64,000 nucleotides of DNA from Planctomycetaceae bacterium. GTDB lineage: Bacteria; Planctomycetota; Phycisphaerae; UBA1845; UTPLA1. The position numbers were made by a program, and so were the translations under genes. The stretch spans positions 62,001-126,000 of the forward strand of contig CP030884.1 in the NCBI GenBank assembly GCA_006969385.1, written 5' to 3'. Of the stretch, positions 35,965 to 44,339 are shown one piece after another (the first letter of the stretch is position 1; each line of letters opens with the position of its first letter). Under the pieces are notes generated by a model. The model was not told the origin of the DNA. It worked only from the letters and a program-made list of their open reading frames with translations, and ran no database searches.

Positions 35965-36774
35965 TCACCCGTGCGCGAATTCGAGCGTCGCCGTGACCGC
36001 ACGATGGTCGGAGCCGCCGCCGATGATCACGTTGTAATTGTGAATTCTCACGTTCCAACGCGTCAGAATGTGATCGATGGCGAACCGCAGACCGTACGTC
36101 GGACGCGTAGCGGGCATTTTCTGATCCGCAAGGTCGCGAGCATTCTGCCAGCTTGCCTTGATCGCTGAGAACGCGGGCGCACCGTCAAACGTGTTCAAAT
36201 CCCCGGCGACGATATGGTCGAATTGCGGCTTGCCGGCGGCCCAATGATTGAAGTGGTTGAGTTCGCGTCGGCGCAACAATTCCGACGGCAGAAACATCAG
36301 CGGCGGCCAACCGAGCATCGGCGTGAGGTGCAGATTGGATACGACCAACTCGGTATCGTCGAGCGCCACGCGGCTCACCATCCCATAAGGTTGCGTCGGC
36401 CAACAGCGCAACACCGACTCGGGCGTAACCGTGCCCCACGACGCGAGCGTCAGATTTCCGATGCGCCGTCGCCCCTTGCCCCAGAGAAAATTCAAATCCC
36501 CGGGGCCCATGCCGAGGTCGTCCCGCATCCGATCGACGCACGTTGCATCGGCCTCATAGAAGCGTTCCGGCACCACTTCCTGCAGGCACAAAATCTCCGG
36601 CTGGTAATCGCGAATGACGGCCAACGTTTCGCGCCAGTTAAAACCAAACTGCACGTTATACGTCATGAAACGAACGGAAGTCGTGCCGGGGGCAACCGTC
36701 GAACGCGTCTTTAGTTGCGGAATGATTCGGTCGGTCGTCGCGTGTTCGCGCAAAGTCGAAATCGGTGCACCCAT
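35965..36774 (-). CDS. Endonuclease/exonuclease/phosphatase (EEP) family protein
   Basis: A 269-residue protein of the DNase I-like EEP fold. The ordered metal and catalytic motifs are present: MTYNVQ, ILCLQEV, VVSNLHLTP, GDLNTF and SDHRAVTATL. There is no signal peptide in the chosen frame, so it is probably cytoplasmic. Substrates in the family range from DNA to inositol phosphates and sphingomyelin. Start chosen at ATG 36774, behind AGGGAAG; the frame is open up to 36882, but that section is not conserved-looking. It precedes yggS by 88 bases on the same strand. Confidence 0.85.
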   Translation of the reverse strand: MGAPISTLREHATTDRIIPQLKTRSTVAPGTTSVRFMTYNVQFGFNWRETLAVIRDYQPEILCLQEVVPERFYEADATCVDRMRDDLGMGPGDLNFLWGKGRRRIGNLTLASWGTVTPESVLRCWPTQPYGMVSRVALDDTELVVSNLHLTPMLGWPPLMFLPSELLRRRELNHFNHWAAGKPQFDHIVAGDLNTFDGAPAFSAIKASWQNARDLADQKMPATRPTYGLRFAIDHILTRWNVRIHNYNVIIGGGSDHRAVTATLEFAHG

Positions 36775-36942
36775 GTAGCGTTCTTCCCTTCCGCTGTGGC
36801 CGGCGCGCAGCGCGACCGTGGTCAACCGGTAAACATAAGTTGTATCCCAAGAAGCTATCGGCAAACTCAGCCGATCACTCACGAGTGGAAAAGGACGTGC
36901 ATTGATTGGCGCAAACGGCGAGAGGATTTTGCGGACGTGCGT

Positions 36943-38052
36943 TTAACGCTCGGCTTTATCGGTAGCGCTCGAGTCGGCTTTGTTATCGACCCGCAGGAAA
37001 CCGAAGCGCACAAACGTGACCGCCAGCGCCACCGGCACGATCACGGCGATGGCAATGACGGCCACCATATCGATTCGCAAACAAACGTTGCCTACCACGC
37101 CAAACATCGCGCCGACGGCATAACAAATGAGCACCGTCTGTCGCACGCCGCAGCCGTGATCGCGCAGTTGGTCGTAAAAGTGGCTGCGGTCGCCAATAAA
37201 GAGCGGCTTGCCATTGAGCTGGCGCCGCACGATGGCCAACGACGTATCCATAATCGGCACGCCGCAGAAGAACAGCCCGGCCACCAAGCCGCGCCAGCCC
37301 CATGTCGCACCTGCAATCAAAATCATTGACGCCAACGCCCCGCCCAAGAGCAGCGAGCCGCTATCGCCCATAAACATCGATGCGGGTTTGAAATTGAAAA
37401 AGAGAAAGCCGACGCAGCCGCCGACCGTGGCGAGGGCCAATATTATGCCGACGCTATGAAAGCTCGCCGCCGATGCCTGCCAGAATGCCAATACAAATGA
37501 CGCCGCGGCAACGGCTGTCACGCCGGCGCACAATCCATCGAGTCCGTCGATCAGATTGGTCGAGTTCGTCGCGCCGGCAAACAAGGCCGCCGCAAACAGC
37601 CCGACCAGCACCGTCACCGCTATCCCCGTCACGCCCACGCCAATTTCACTCAGCAATGTCGTACCCGCCGATGCGCCAACCTGAGTCAGTGCCAACGGTA
37701 ACGCCGCACCGGCCTGCACCAGCAAACGCAGCTTCGGCGGCAGATGGCGAATGTCATCCACCAAGCCGACCAACATCAAAAGGGTTCCGGCCAGTAACAG
37801 CGGCAGCACGTCATTGAATGGAAATACGTCCGTAGCGACCGCCGTCAATAATCCGGCAAGCCAGCCGCAGTAGATCGCCAAGCCGCCCAGATAGGGAATC
37901 GGCTTCTCGTGCGGCTTCAAACCTGCATCTGGGCGGTCGAAAAAATCCAGCTTGATCGCAAGCCCGCGTACCAGCGGCCCCGTGACCAACGTCGCGCCCA
38001 GCGCAGCGCCGAATACCCAGCCGAGGCTGGCGAGGCTAACCGTTCCAAGCAT
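36943..38052 (-). CDS. UDP-sugar:polyprenyl-phosphate sugar-1-phosphate transferase (WecA/TagO family)
   Basis: A 369-residue protein with about 10 membrane helices that attaches a HexNAc-1-phosphate to undecaprenyl phosphate, starting a surface glycan. Family motifs are in order: KPIPYLGG, VGLVDD (magnesium site), NLIDGLDGL, FMGDSGSLLLG and the cytoplasmic DRSHFYDQL histidine loop. The last motif, HFYDQL, is of the WecA type rather than MraY. The start overlaps the preceding aminotransferase gene by 17 bases, so they are coupled and probably belong to the same polysaccharide pathway. Confidence 0.9.
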   Translation of the reverse strand: MLGTVSLASLGWVFGAALGATLVTGPLVRGLAIKLDFFDRPDAGLKPHEKPIPYLGGLAIYCGWLAGLLTAVATDVFPFNDVLPLLLAGTLLMLVGLVDDIRHLPPKLRLLVQAGAALPLALTQVGASAGTTLLSEIGVGVTGIAVTVLVGLFAAALFAGATNSTNLIDGLDGLCAGVTAVAAASFVLAFWQASAASFHSVGIILALATVGGCVGFLFFNFKPASMFMGDSGSLLLGGALASMILIAGATWGWRGLVAGLFFCGVPIMDTSLAIVRRQLNGKPLFIGDRSHFYDQLRDHGCGVRQTVLICYAVGAMFGVVGNVCLRIDMVAVIAIAVIVPVALAVTFVRFGFLRVDNKADSSATDKAER

Positions 38053-39181
38053 GGTCGTAGAAATCCGCGATGGCGCCGGCGACGCGCGCCTGCTGCTGCT
38101 CGGTCAGTTCGGGATATACCGGCAAGGCCAACACTTCGGCGGCTGCTTGCTCGCAATGCGGCAAATCGCCGACCTTACCGTTGCGATAGGCGAAGCATTC
38201 CTGCAGGTGCAGCGGCACGGGATAGTACACTTCGGTCGAAATGCCCTGCTCGGCCAGATACGCACGCAATTGATCGCGGCCCGGGCAGCGCACGACGTAT
38301 TGGTTGAAGATCGAGACGTTATGGTCGGCGATATGCGGCAAGCCCAGCGGCGTTTTTTCGAGCAATCCCGCGTAGCGGCACGCATTTTCACCGCGCGCTT
38401 TGGACCAACCATCGAGATACGGCAGCTTGATGCGAATGATGGCGGCTTGTAAAGCGTCGAGTCGGAAGTTGCCGCCGATCAGCGCGTGATAGTATTTCGG
38501 TTCGGCACCGTGGTTGCGCATCTTGGTGCAGGTTTTGGCGAGCGTTTCGTCATTAGTGACGATCATGCCGCCGTCGCCGAAGCAGCCGAGATTCTTGCTG
38601 GGAAAAAACGAAAACGTGCCCAAGTGGCCGATCGAACCGGCCTTCTTACCTTTGTACGTCGCACCGATCGTCTGGGCCGCGTCTTCCATCACCGTAAGAC
38701 CGTGCTTGGCTGCCAAGGCCATAATCGGTTCCATATCCGCGCATTGACCGAATAGGTGCACCGGAATGATCAGCCTCGTCTTGTCGGTGATGTGGGGCTC
38801 AATCGTTTTGGCAGTGAGGTTGTACGTCACCGGATCGACATCGGCGAAGACGGGCGTCGCACCGAGGCGCGACACGCAACCGGCCGTGGCAAAGAACGTG
38901 AAGCTCGGCACGATCACTTCATCACCGGGCCCGATGCACAGCGCCATCATGCCGCACAACAACGCGTCGGTGCCGGAACTCATGCCGATGCCGAATTTGC
39001 AATCGCTATAGGCGGCGATTTCTTCCTCACAGCCGGTCACTTCCGGGCCGCCGATGAACCACTGGCTATCGCACACGCGATCGATGACGGGGCGGATTTC
39101 GTCGCGCAACGTGTCGTACTGCGCTTGCAGGTCTAACAGCGGAATCGGTTCTGTCGAAGTTGCGGCACGGGTCATAAGCAT
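38036..39181 (-). CDS. DegT/DnrJ/EryC1/StrS sugar aminotransferase
   Basis: A 381-residue PLP enzyme that makes aminosugars from nucleotide-linked ketosugars. The PLP lysine is K196 in FFPSKNLGCFGDGG; the ring-nitrogen aspartate is D167 in EDAAQ; the IGMSSGTDALL phosphate loop is at about 65-75. The N-terminus PLLDLQAQYDTLRDEI is typical of the WecE/WbpE group. Downstream lies the WecA-type transferase with a 17-base overlap, so the product may be an aminosugar used in a lipid-linked glycan. Confidence 0.93.
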   Translation of the reverse strand: MLMTRAATSTEPIPLLDLQAQYDTLRDEIRPVIDRVCDSQWFIGGPEVTGCEEEIAAYSDCKFGIGMSSGTDALLCGMMALCIGPGDEVIVPSFTFFATAGCVSRLGATPVFADVDPVTYNLTAKTIEPHITDKTRLIIPVHLFGQCADMEPIMALAAKHGLTVMEDAAQTIGATYKGKKAGSIGHLGTFSFFPSKNLGCFGDGGMIVTNDETLAKTCTKMRNHGAEPKYYHALIGGNFRLDALQAAIIRIKLPYLDGWSKARGENACRYAGLLEKTPLGLPHIADHNVSIFNQYVVRCPGRDQLRAYLAEQGISTEVYYPVPLHLQECFAYRNGKVGDLPHCEQAAAEVLALPVYPELTEQQQARVAGAIADFYDHAWNG

Positions 39182-39278
39182 CTGACTTTCTGGTCGTTGG
39201 GTTCCTGATCGCTATTCTGAGCATCGGCGGCCGCGATGCAAGCGGTCGCGAGAAAGACAACAGCGATTCAGCAGAAAT

Positions 39279-39318
39279 GAAAAACGCCCCGCGACCAGCT
39301 TCTTGGCCACGGGGCGTT
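39279..39318 (-). terminator. Rho-independent terminator of the korA-korB operon
   Basis: Read on the minus strand, a 9-bp stem AACGCCCCG/CGGGGCGTT (39310-39318 with 39283-39291) is followed by a T-run (TTTTTCATTT including the last stem bases). It lies about 80 bases past the korB stop. The loop is fairly long, 18 bases. Confidence 0.75.
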
Positions 39319-39333
39319 GTCGTTTCGATTTTT

Positions 39334-39394
39334 CACCGGTTGCAAATCGGTGCCACAGTCGCATGCTTCACGGGTTGCAAACCGCTGCCACAGC
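39334..39394. repeat. Two palindromes of the CACCGG...CGGTGCCACAG family
   Basis: CACCGGTT-gca-AATCGGTG (39334-39352, 8 pairs with a G-U) and CACGGGTT-gca-AACCGCTG (39369-39387, two mismatches), each followed by CCACAG. They are related to the palindromes at 11307, 12053 and 12418 and lie between the korB stop and its terminator. Confidence 0.65.
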
Positions 39395-39398
39395 GCTG

Positions 39399-40424
39399 CT
39401 ACTCGGCGACGTCCCAGGTATCGCCTTCGTTCAGGATGTCGGCAATCTTACCTTCGCCGCGTTTGGCCTTGGCGTCTTTGACCTGGGCGACCATCTCTTC
39501 ATCAAACTTGGGCTGATCGACGCTGCGCAACACGCCCATCGGTTCGGGGAATTCCGGATAGCGCATGCGGCTGAGCATGTAAGCCAGGCTCGGCTCGGCC
39601 AGTTGCTCGTCGTGGAAGAGCAAGTCGTCTTCCTTGATGCCGCCTTCGCCCAGCGTGACGATTTCCGGATTGAGACCGTTCAGGCGAATACCCTTGTTGC
39701 GCTCCTTACCGAAGATCATGGGTTTGCCATGTTCGAGGTAGAGCGTGGTATCGTCTTTCTGGTCTTTTTCCGTCGAATACAAGAACGCACCATCGTTAAA
39801 GATGTTGCAGTTCTGATAAATCTCGATGAACGCCGTGCCCTTGTGGGCGGCGGCGCGACGCAGCACGTCGGCCATGTGCTGCACGTTGCGATCGATCGTA
39901 CGGGCGACAAACGACGCTTCGGCACCGATCGCGATCGAGAGCGGATGCAGCGGGTTATCGACAGAGCCCATCGGCGTCGACTTGGTCTTCTTGCCGTGTT
40001 CCGACGTCGGCGAGTACTGCCCCTTCGTCAAACCGTAGATACGGTTGTTGAAGAGCAAAATGTTGACGTCGAGATTGCGGCGAATCGCGTGGATCAGGTG
40101 ATTGCCGCCGATGCTCAAACCATCACCGTCGCCGGTAACGATGAACACCGTCAGTTCGGGGTTTGCGACCTTCACGCCGGTGGCCACCGCCGGAGCGCGG
40201 CCGTGAATGGTATGAAAGCCGTAGGTGTTCATGTAATACGGGAAGCGGCTGGAACAGCCGATCCCCGACACAAAGACCATCTTTTCACGCGGAATGCCCA
40301 ATTCGGGCATGACCTTTTTGACTTGCGCCAAAATCGCGTAGTCCCCGCAGCCGGGGCACCAGCGAATTTCCTGGTCGCTTGCGAAATCTTTGGCCTTCAA
40401 TTGTGGCAGTGCTTCGGTCGCCAT
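39399..40424 (-). CDS. korB: 2-oxoacid:ferredoxin oxidoreductase, beta subunit
   Basis: The thiamine-diphosphate-binding subunit of a two-subunit enzyme that oxidises (or with reduced ferredoxin forms) a 2-oxoacid, most likely 2-oxoglutarate. The 341-residue chain has the iron-sulfur/TPP-linked CPGCGDY near the start, the TPP motif GDGDGLSIGGNHLIHAIRRN, and NNRIYGLTKGQYSPTS. It lies 21 bases after korA on the same strand. The beta-subunit length and start match KorB of Bacteroidetes- and Actinobacteria-type KorAB. Substrate preference is inferred from family resemblance. Confidence 0.93.
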   Translation of the reverse strand: MATEALPQLKAKDFASDQEIRWCPGCGDYAILAQVKKVMPELGIPREKMVFVSGIGCSSRFPYYMNTYGFHTIHGRAPAVATGVKVANPELTVFIVTGDGDGLSIGGNHLIHAIRRNLDVNILLFNNRIYGLTKGQYSPTSEHGKKTKSTPMGSVDNPLHPLSIAIGAEASFVARTIDRNVQHMADVLRRAAAHKGTAFIEIYQNCNIFNDGAFLYSTEKDQKDDTTLYLEHGKPMIFGKERNKGIRLNGLNPEIVTLGEGGIKEDDLLFHDEQLAEPSLAYMLSRMRYPEFPEPMGVLRSVDQPKFDEEMVAQVKDAKAKRGEGKIADILNEGDTWDVAE

Positions 40425-40445
40425 AATGCATCAATCCAGACTAAG

Positions 40446-42332
40446 TTAATTCGAGAGTAACTCGTTGATCTTGTTTTCCAGTTCCGACACGAGGAAGGGC
40501 TTACCCTGCACCTTATTGATGCCGTAGGCATCGATGAGGAACTTACCCCGAAGAATGAAGCGCAGTTGGCCGCAGTTCAATTCCGCCACCAACACCTTTT
40601 TGTAGCGCTTCAGCACATCGCCAAGGTTGCGCGGGAACGGCATCAGATAGCGGATGTGGCAATGCGCCACCGACTTACCCTGCTTCTGCACGCGTTCGAC
40701 TGCCGTGCGCAGGGCACCGGCCGTGCCACCCCAGCCGACCACCAGCAGATCGCCCTCTTCGGGGCCCATCACCGTCTGCTCAGGGATATGGTTGGCGATC
40801 AGATCCACCTTCTTCTGGCGGGTCGCGATCATGTGCTCGTGATTTTCCGGCTCGTAATTCACGTTGCCGGTGACGTCGGCCTTTTCCAAACCGCCGATAC
40901 GGTGTTGCAACCCTTCGGTGCCGGGCAGCGCCCACGGTCGCACCAAGCGATCGTCACGCAGATACGGCTTGAACAGCGGCGGCTCGACATCACCGTTACC
41001 GTTGCCATTGCCATTACCGCTGGAGGTTTTCACGGGACCGGGGTGTTTCACGACGATCGGCGCCATCTTGTCCGGGTCCGGAATTGCCCACGGTTCCTGA
41101 CCGTTGGCGATATAACCATCGGTCAGCAAGTTGACCGGCACCATGTGCTGCATCGCGATGCGGCAGGCTTCCACCGCGGTATCGAAACAGTCAGCCGGCG
41201 AATTAGCGGCGATCACCACCATCGGGCATTCGCCGTTGCGCCCGTACATGGCTTGGAACAGGTCGGCCTGCTCGGTCTTGGTCGGTAGGCCCGTACTCGG
41301 ACCGCCGCGTTGTACGTTTAGCACGACCAGCGGCAGTTCCGTCATGACGGCGAGGCCCAAAGCTTCGCCCTTCAACGCTAGGCCGGGACCGCTGGTGCCC
41401 GTAATGCCGAGGTCGCCGGCGAACGAAGCGCCGATCGACGAACACACGGCCGCGATTTCGTCTTCCGCCTGGAAAGTTTTCACATCGAAATGCTTATAGC
41501 GCGACAAGACGTGGAGAACGTCGGATGCGGGGGTAATCGGGTAGCTGCCGTAGAAGACATCCTTACCGGCCAGCCTGCCCGCCACGATGAAACCGATAGC
41601 CGTCGCTTCATTACCGCTGATGCGGCGATAGCGCCCCGGGGGGAGCTTGGCCTTGCTAACGTGATACGTGTGTTCGAAGAACTCGCACGTTTCGCCGTAG
41701 GCATGGCCCGCATGCAACACCGTGCGGTTGGCACTGGCCACGTCGGGGTTCTTGCCAAACTTCTGATCGATCCACTCCTCGACGGCGTGCAGCGGACGAC
41801 CGTAGAGCCAACTGATGAGGCCCAATGCAAAAAAGTTCTTGCAGCGGTCTTTATCGCGATTGCCGAGCGGCGAATCCTTCAACGCTTCCTGCGTGAGCTT
41901 CGTCGCGGGCACCTTGATCAGACGGAACTTATCGAGGCTGCCGTCTTCGAGCGGGTTAGAATCGTAATGCGCCTTCTTCAGGTCGGTGGCGCCGAACGAA
42001 TCCTCGTTGACGATCACCATGCCGCCGTCGCGCACGTCATCGACGTTGGTCTTGAGCGCGGCCGGATTGAACGCGACCAGCGTGTCCACTTCGTCGCCCG
42101 GCGTGTGCAGCTCTTCACTGCCGAAGTGCACCTGAAAACCCGAGACCCCTGCCAGGGTACCGGCGGGGGCACGAATTTCGGCGGGAAAGTCCGGAAACGT
42201 ACTGATGTCGTTCCCGAAAATCGCACTGGTGCGGGTGAATTGAGTACCCGTTAGCTGCATCCCGTCGCCGGAATCGCCGGCGAAGCGGATGGTGACGGTC
42301 GTCCGTTCTTGTACGCCTTGCGGCATGGTCAT
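40446..42332 (-). CDS. korA: 2-oxoacid:ferredoxin oxidoreductase, fused gamma-alpha subunit
   Basis: About 628 residues. The gamma domain comes first (about 1-200, with IRFAGDSGDGMQLTGTQF) and the alpha/pyrimidine-binding domain follows (YRRISGNEATAIGFIVAG, TGTSGPGLALKGEALGLAVMTELPLVVLNVQRGGPSTGLPTKTEQADLFQAMYGRNGE), typical of KorA. It lacks a fused ferredoxin domain. An in-frame TTG at 42380 would add 16 residues; I prefer ATG 42332 behind GGAG. It heads a two-gene operon with korB and its terminator at 39279. The GNGNGNGDVE linker near residue 460 is unusual. Confidence 0.92.
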   Translation of the reverse strand: MTMPQGVQERTTVTIRFAGDSGDGMQLTGTQFTRTSAIFGNDISTFPDFPAEIRAPAGTLAGVSGFQVHFGSEELHTPGDEVDTLVAFNPAALKTNVDDVRDGGMVIVNEDSFGATDLKKAHYDSNPLEDGSLDKFRLIKVPATKLTQEALKDSPLGNRDKDRCKNFFALGLISWLYGRPLHAVEEWIDQKFGKNPDVASANRTVLHAGHAYGETCEFFEHTYHVSKAKLPPGRYRRISGNEATAIGFIVAGRLAGKDVFYGSYPITPASDVLHVLSRYKHFDVKTFQAEDEIAAVCSSIGASFAGDLGITGTSGPGLALKGEALGLAVMTELPLVVLNVQRGGPSTGLPTKTEQADLFQAMYGRNGECPMVVIAANSPADCFDTAVEACRIAMQHMVPVNLLTDGYIANGQEPWAIPDPDKMAPIVVKHPGPVKTSSGNGNGNGNGDVEPPLFKPYLRDDRLVRPWALPGTEGLQHRIGGLEKADVTGNVNYEPENHEHMIATRQKKVDLIANHIPEQTVMGPEEGDLLVVGWGGTAGALRTAVERVQKQGKSVAHCHIRYLMPFPRNLGDVLKRYKKVLVAELNCGQLRFILRGKFLIDAYGINKVQGKPFLVSELENKINELLSN

Positions 42333-42380
42333 GGTGGTGTTCGCTCCGGCGTCTGCGACGACGCCAAACTCGCCTGCCAA

Positions 42381-43071
42381 ATTTCACGCAACTATCTAAG
42401 GGGACTTAACTTACGCAATTGATGTCAAACGTGTGCTGCCCCGCGGATAGCGCTTCCAACCATCAGATTCTTCATAAATCCTAGTCCGCAAAAAGTCGCC
42501 CTGATGGCGCGCGGCAACTTTTCTGCAGTCGGCGACGAGGTGCAACGGCACCTTCACTGTTGTCGGACATTAGGAGGGATCGGTTTGGTGAGAAATCAAC
42601 CACGGATGACGCCGCCGCTTTCCACTCGGGCTGATCGCTGCCGCCTTACGTCAGGCGCACAGCCCAAAGTTGAGTAGCGTAATACTGTTTTTCCGCTTTT
42701 GCTAGTGGACTCGGTGATAATTGAGCGAATTTCGGCGATTTTCTGCAGCGCGTTGACGCATTTCACCACCGAGCGAAATTGGATTGCTCCGACCCTTTGA
42801 TCCGACCTGTCAAATTTGCGCAACGCTAAAGACGCGCGGCGTTGTAGCGATGGCTGGTACTTGTGTCGTTTGATTTCTGCCACGGGGAGCATCGGCGTCT
42901 CGCCGGTGGGAAAAGGGAATAAGCACCGCCGGGACGGCGATGCTCCCCCAAGCGATACTGCTACCCGATGGGTTCCATCGCTTGCCCGTTCGACGATTCG
43001 CGTCTATCTTGACCTGCTTGTCAACAATTTCGCGTTTGATGCGTTCGGCAGCGCAACGCGAGATAAAAAAA
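42381..43071. other. Long intergenic region between korA and tRNA-Leu
   Basis: About 690 bases without a credible coding frame. It holds an inverted repeat at 42884-42908 and 42924-42948 (GGGGAGCATCGGCG... with ...CGATGCTCCCC, spacer 15 bases). Near 42538-42553 a short hairpin AGGTGC/GCACCT is visible. A TTGACA lies at 42428-42423 on the minus strand upstream of korA, but I find no -10 at the right distance. Confidence 0.5.
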
Positions 43072-43155
43072 GCGACCGTGGCGGAATTGGCAGACGCGCT
43101 GGCTTCAGGTGCCAGTGGGGGCAACCCCGTGAAGGTTCGACTCCTTTCGGTCGCA
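43072..43155 (+). tRNA. tRNA-Leu (anticodon CAG)
   Basis: The acceptor stem GCGACCG/CGGTCGC with discriminator A, D-arm GCGGAATTGGCAGACGC, anticodon stem CTGGC/GCCAG around loop TTCAGGT (anticodon CAG), a long variable arm TGGGGGCAACCCCGT and the T-loop GGTTCGACTCC give a complete class II leucine tRNA, 84 bases. CCA is not encoded. Confidence 0.96.
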
Positions 43156-43466
43156 TTTCTTTTCTCCGAACCCCATCAACTCAATTATTTCATGCTAGCC
43201 TCAGCGCATTCGAAGCGTTGTTTGCAAGGGGCTGGCGGATAATACGTACACCCTTTCCCCTCAGAAGGAGAAAGCTGCGGTACGGGCTCCCGACAACCAC
43301 TTGAAGTTCACGACATTCAATAGGCCGTGGGCACGGCCCAACGCTGATCACCCGAATCACCTTACCCTTCCCTTTCGCAACAGCCATTTACCCTGCAACC
43401 CTGCGGCGACGGCGTTACACTTGCTGTTTTGCATTGCACTTAAATTTCGCAGCGGAGCAAACCAGC
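43156..43466. other. Intergenic region after tRNA-Leu
   Basis: About 310 bases upstream of the SDR gene. I see no gene, strong hairpin or clear promoter; a GGAG Shine-Dalgarno lies just ahead of ATG 43467. Confidence 0.4.
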
Positions 43467-44267
43467 ATGGCGGCAATTGATTCCTATTCGTTGAACGACA
43501 AAACCGCCCTCATCGGCGGCAGCACGCAAGGCATCGGATTGGCCACGGCAAAACGCATGGCCGAACTCGGCGCGACCTGCGTGCTCATTGCTCGCAATAA
43601 AGCAACCTTAAGAGAAGCCGTCGCTAGCCTCGACGCTAGCAGCGGTCAGCCGCATCAATACTTGGTAGCAGACTTTTCTCAACCCGACGCGGTTAAGGCC
43701 GCTGTTACAAAAGCGCTCGACGGCGGCACGCATTTCGATATCGTCATCAACAACACCGGCGGCCCACCCCACGGCGCGATTACCGAAGCCGACCCGCAAG
43801 CATTTATCAAAGCCCTTGAGATGCACGTGGTCTGCAACCAGATTATCTTGCAAGCCGTCTTGCCCAAGATGAAAGCCAAGCAATTCGGCCGCTTCATCAA
43901 CATCATCTCCACGTCGGTGCGCGAACCGATCCCCGGCTTGGGCGTTTCCAACACGACGCGCTGGGCCGTCGCCGCTTGGGCCAAAACCACGTCGCGCGAA
44001 GTCGCGCCGTTCGGCATTACCGTTAACAACGTGTTGCCGGGCTTTACGGATACCGCGCGCTTGCAAAGCTTGTTCGACAGCAAGTCGAATGCATCGGGCC
44101 GCGACGTGAAAGACGTTGCCGACGAAGCGGTGGCAAAGATTCCCGCCGGTCGCTTGGGTAAACCCGAAGAGATCGCCGCGGCTGTGGCTTTCCTCGCGTC
44201 ACCGGCAGCGGCTTATATCAACGGGATCAACCTGCCCGTGGATGGTGGGCGATTGGCGAGTATGTGA
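43467..44267 (+). CDS. Short-chain dehydrogenase/reductase with an altered active site
   Basis: A 266-residue Rossmann-fold protein. The dinucleotide motif GGSTQGIG (TGxxxGIG type) and NNTGG in place of NNAG are present, and so is the C-terminal NGINLPVDGG. The catalytic serine is in ISTSV, but the segment that should read YxxxK reads SNTTR (in LGVSNTTRW): the tyrosine is serine and the lysine arginine. A subgroup of SDRs with LSNxxR at this site exists, often annotated as 3-oxoacyl-ACP reductases; its activity is unclear. The start ATG 43467 follows a GGAG. It is 72 bases before the aldehyde dehydrogenase gene. Confidence 0.88.
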   Translation: MAAIDSYSLNDKTALIGGSTQGIGLATAKRMAELGATCVLIARNKATLREAVASLDASSGQPHQYLVADFSQPDAVKAAVTKALDGGTHFDIVINNTGGPPHGAITEADPQAFIKALEMHVVCNQIILQAVLPKMKAKQFGRFINIISTSVREPIPGLGVSNTTRWAVAAWAKTTSREVAPFGITVNNVLPGFTDTARLQSLFDSKSNASGRDVKDVADEAVAKIPAGRLGKPEEIAAAVAFLASPAAAYINGINLPVDGGRLASM

Positions 44268-44339
44268 TCCAGTTCTTGATCGCGCCTGATTCACGTAGTC
44301 GCAATTATCATCATTCCGCTGCTAGTGTGAGACAGCTCT

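Noticed and set aside
39303..40460. Long plus-strand open frame opposite korB
   Set aside because: It lies antisense to a protein with clear TPP and CPGC motifs; its own translation has no recognisable domain and reflects codon bias of the real gene.
41490..42254. Plus-strand open frame inside korA
   Set aside because: Antisense shadow of a well-supported 2-oxoacid oxidoreductase subunit.
42816..43304. Plus-strand frame of 162 codons
   Set aside because: It reads through the whole tRNA-Leu gene and an inverted repeat, so it is not a gene.
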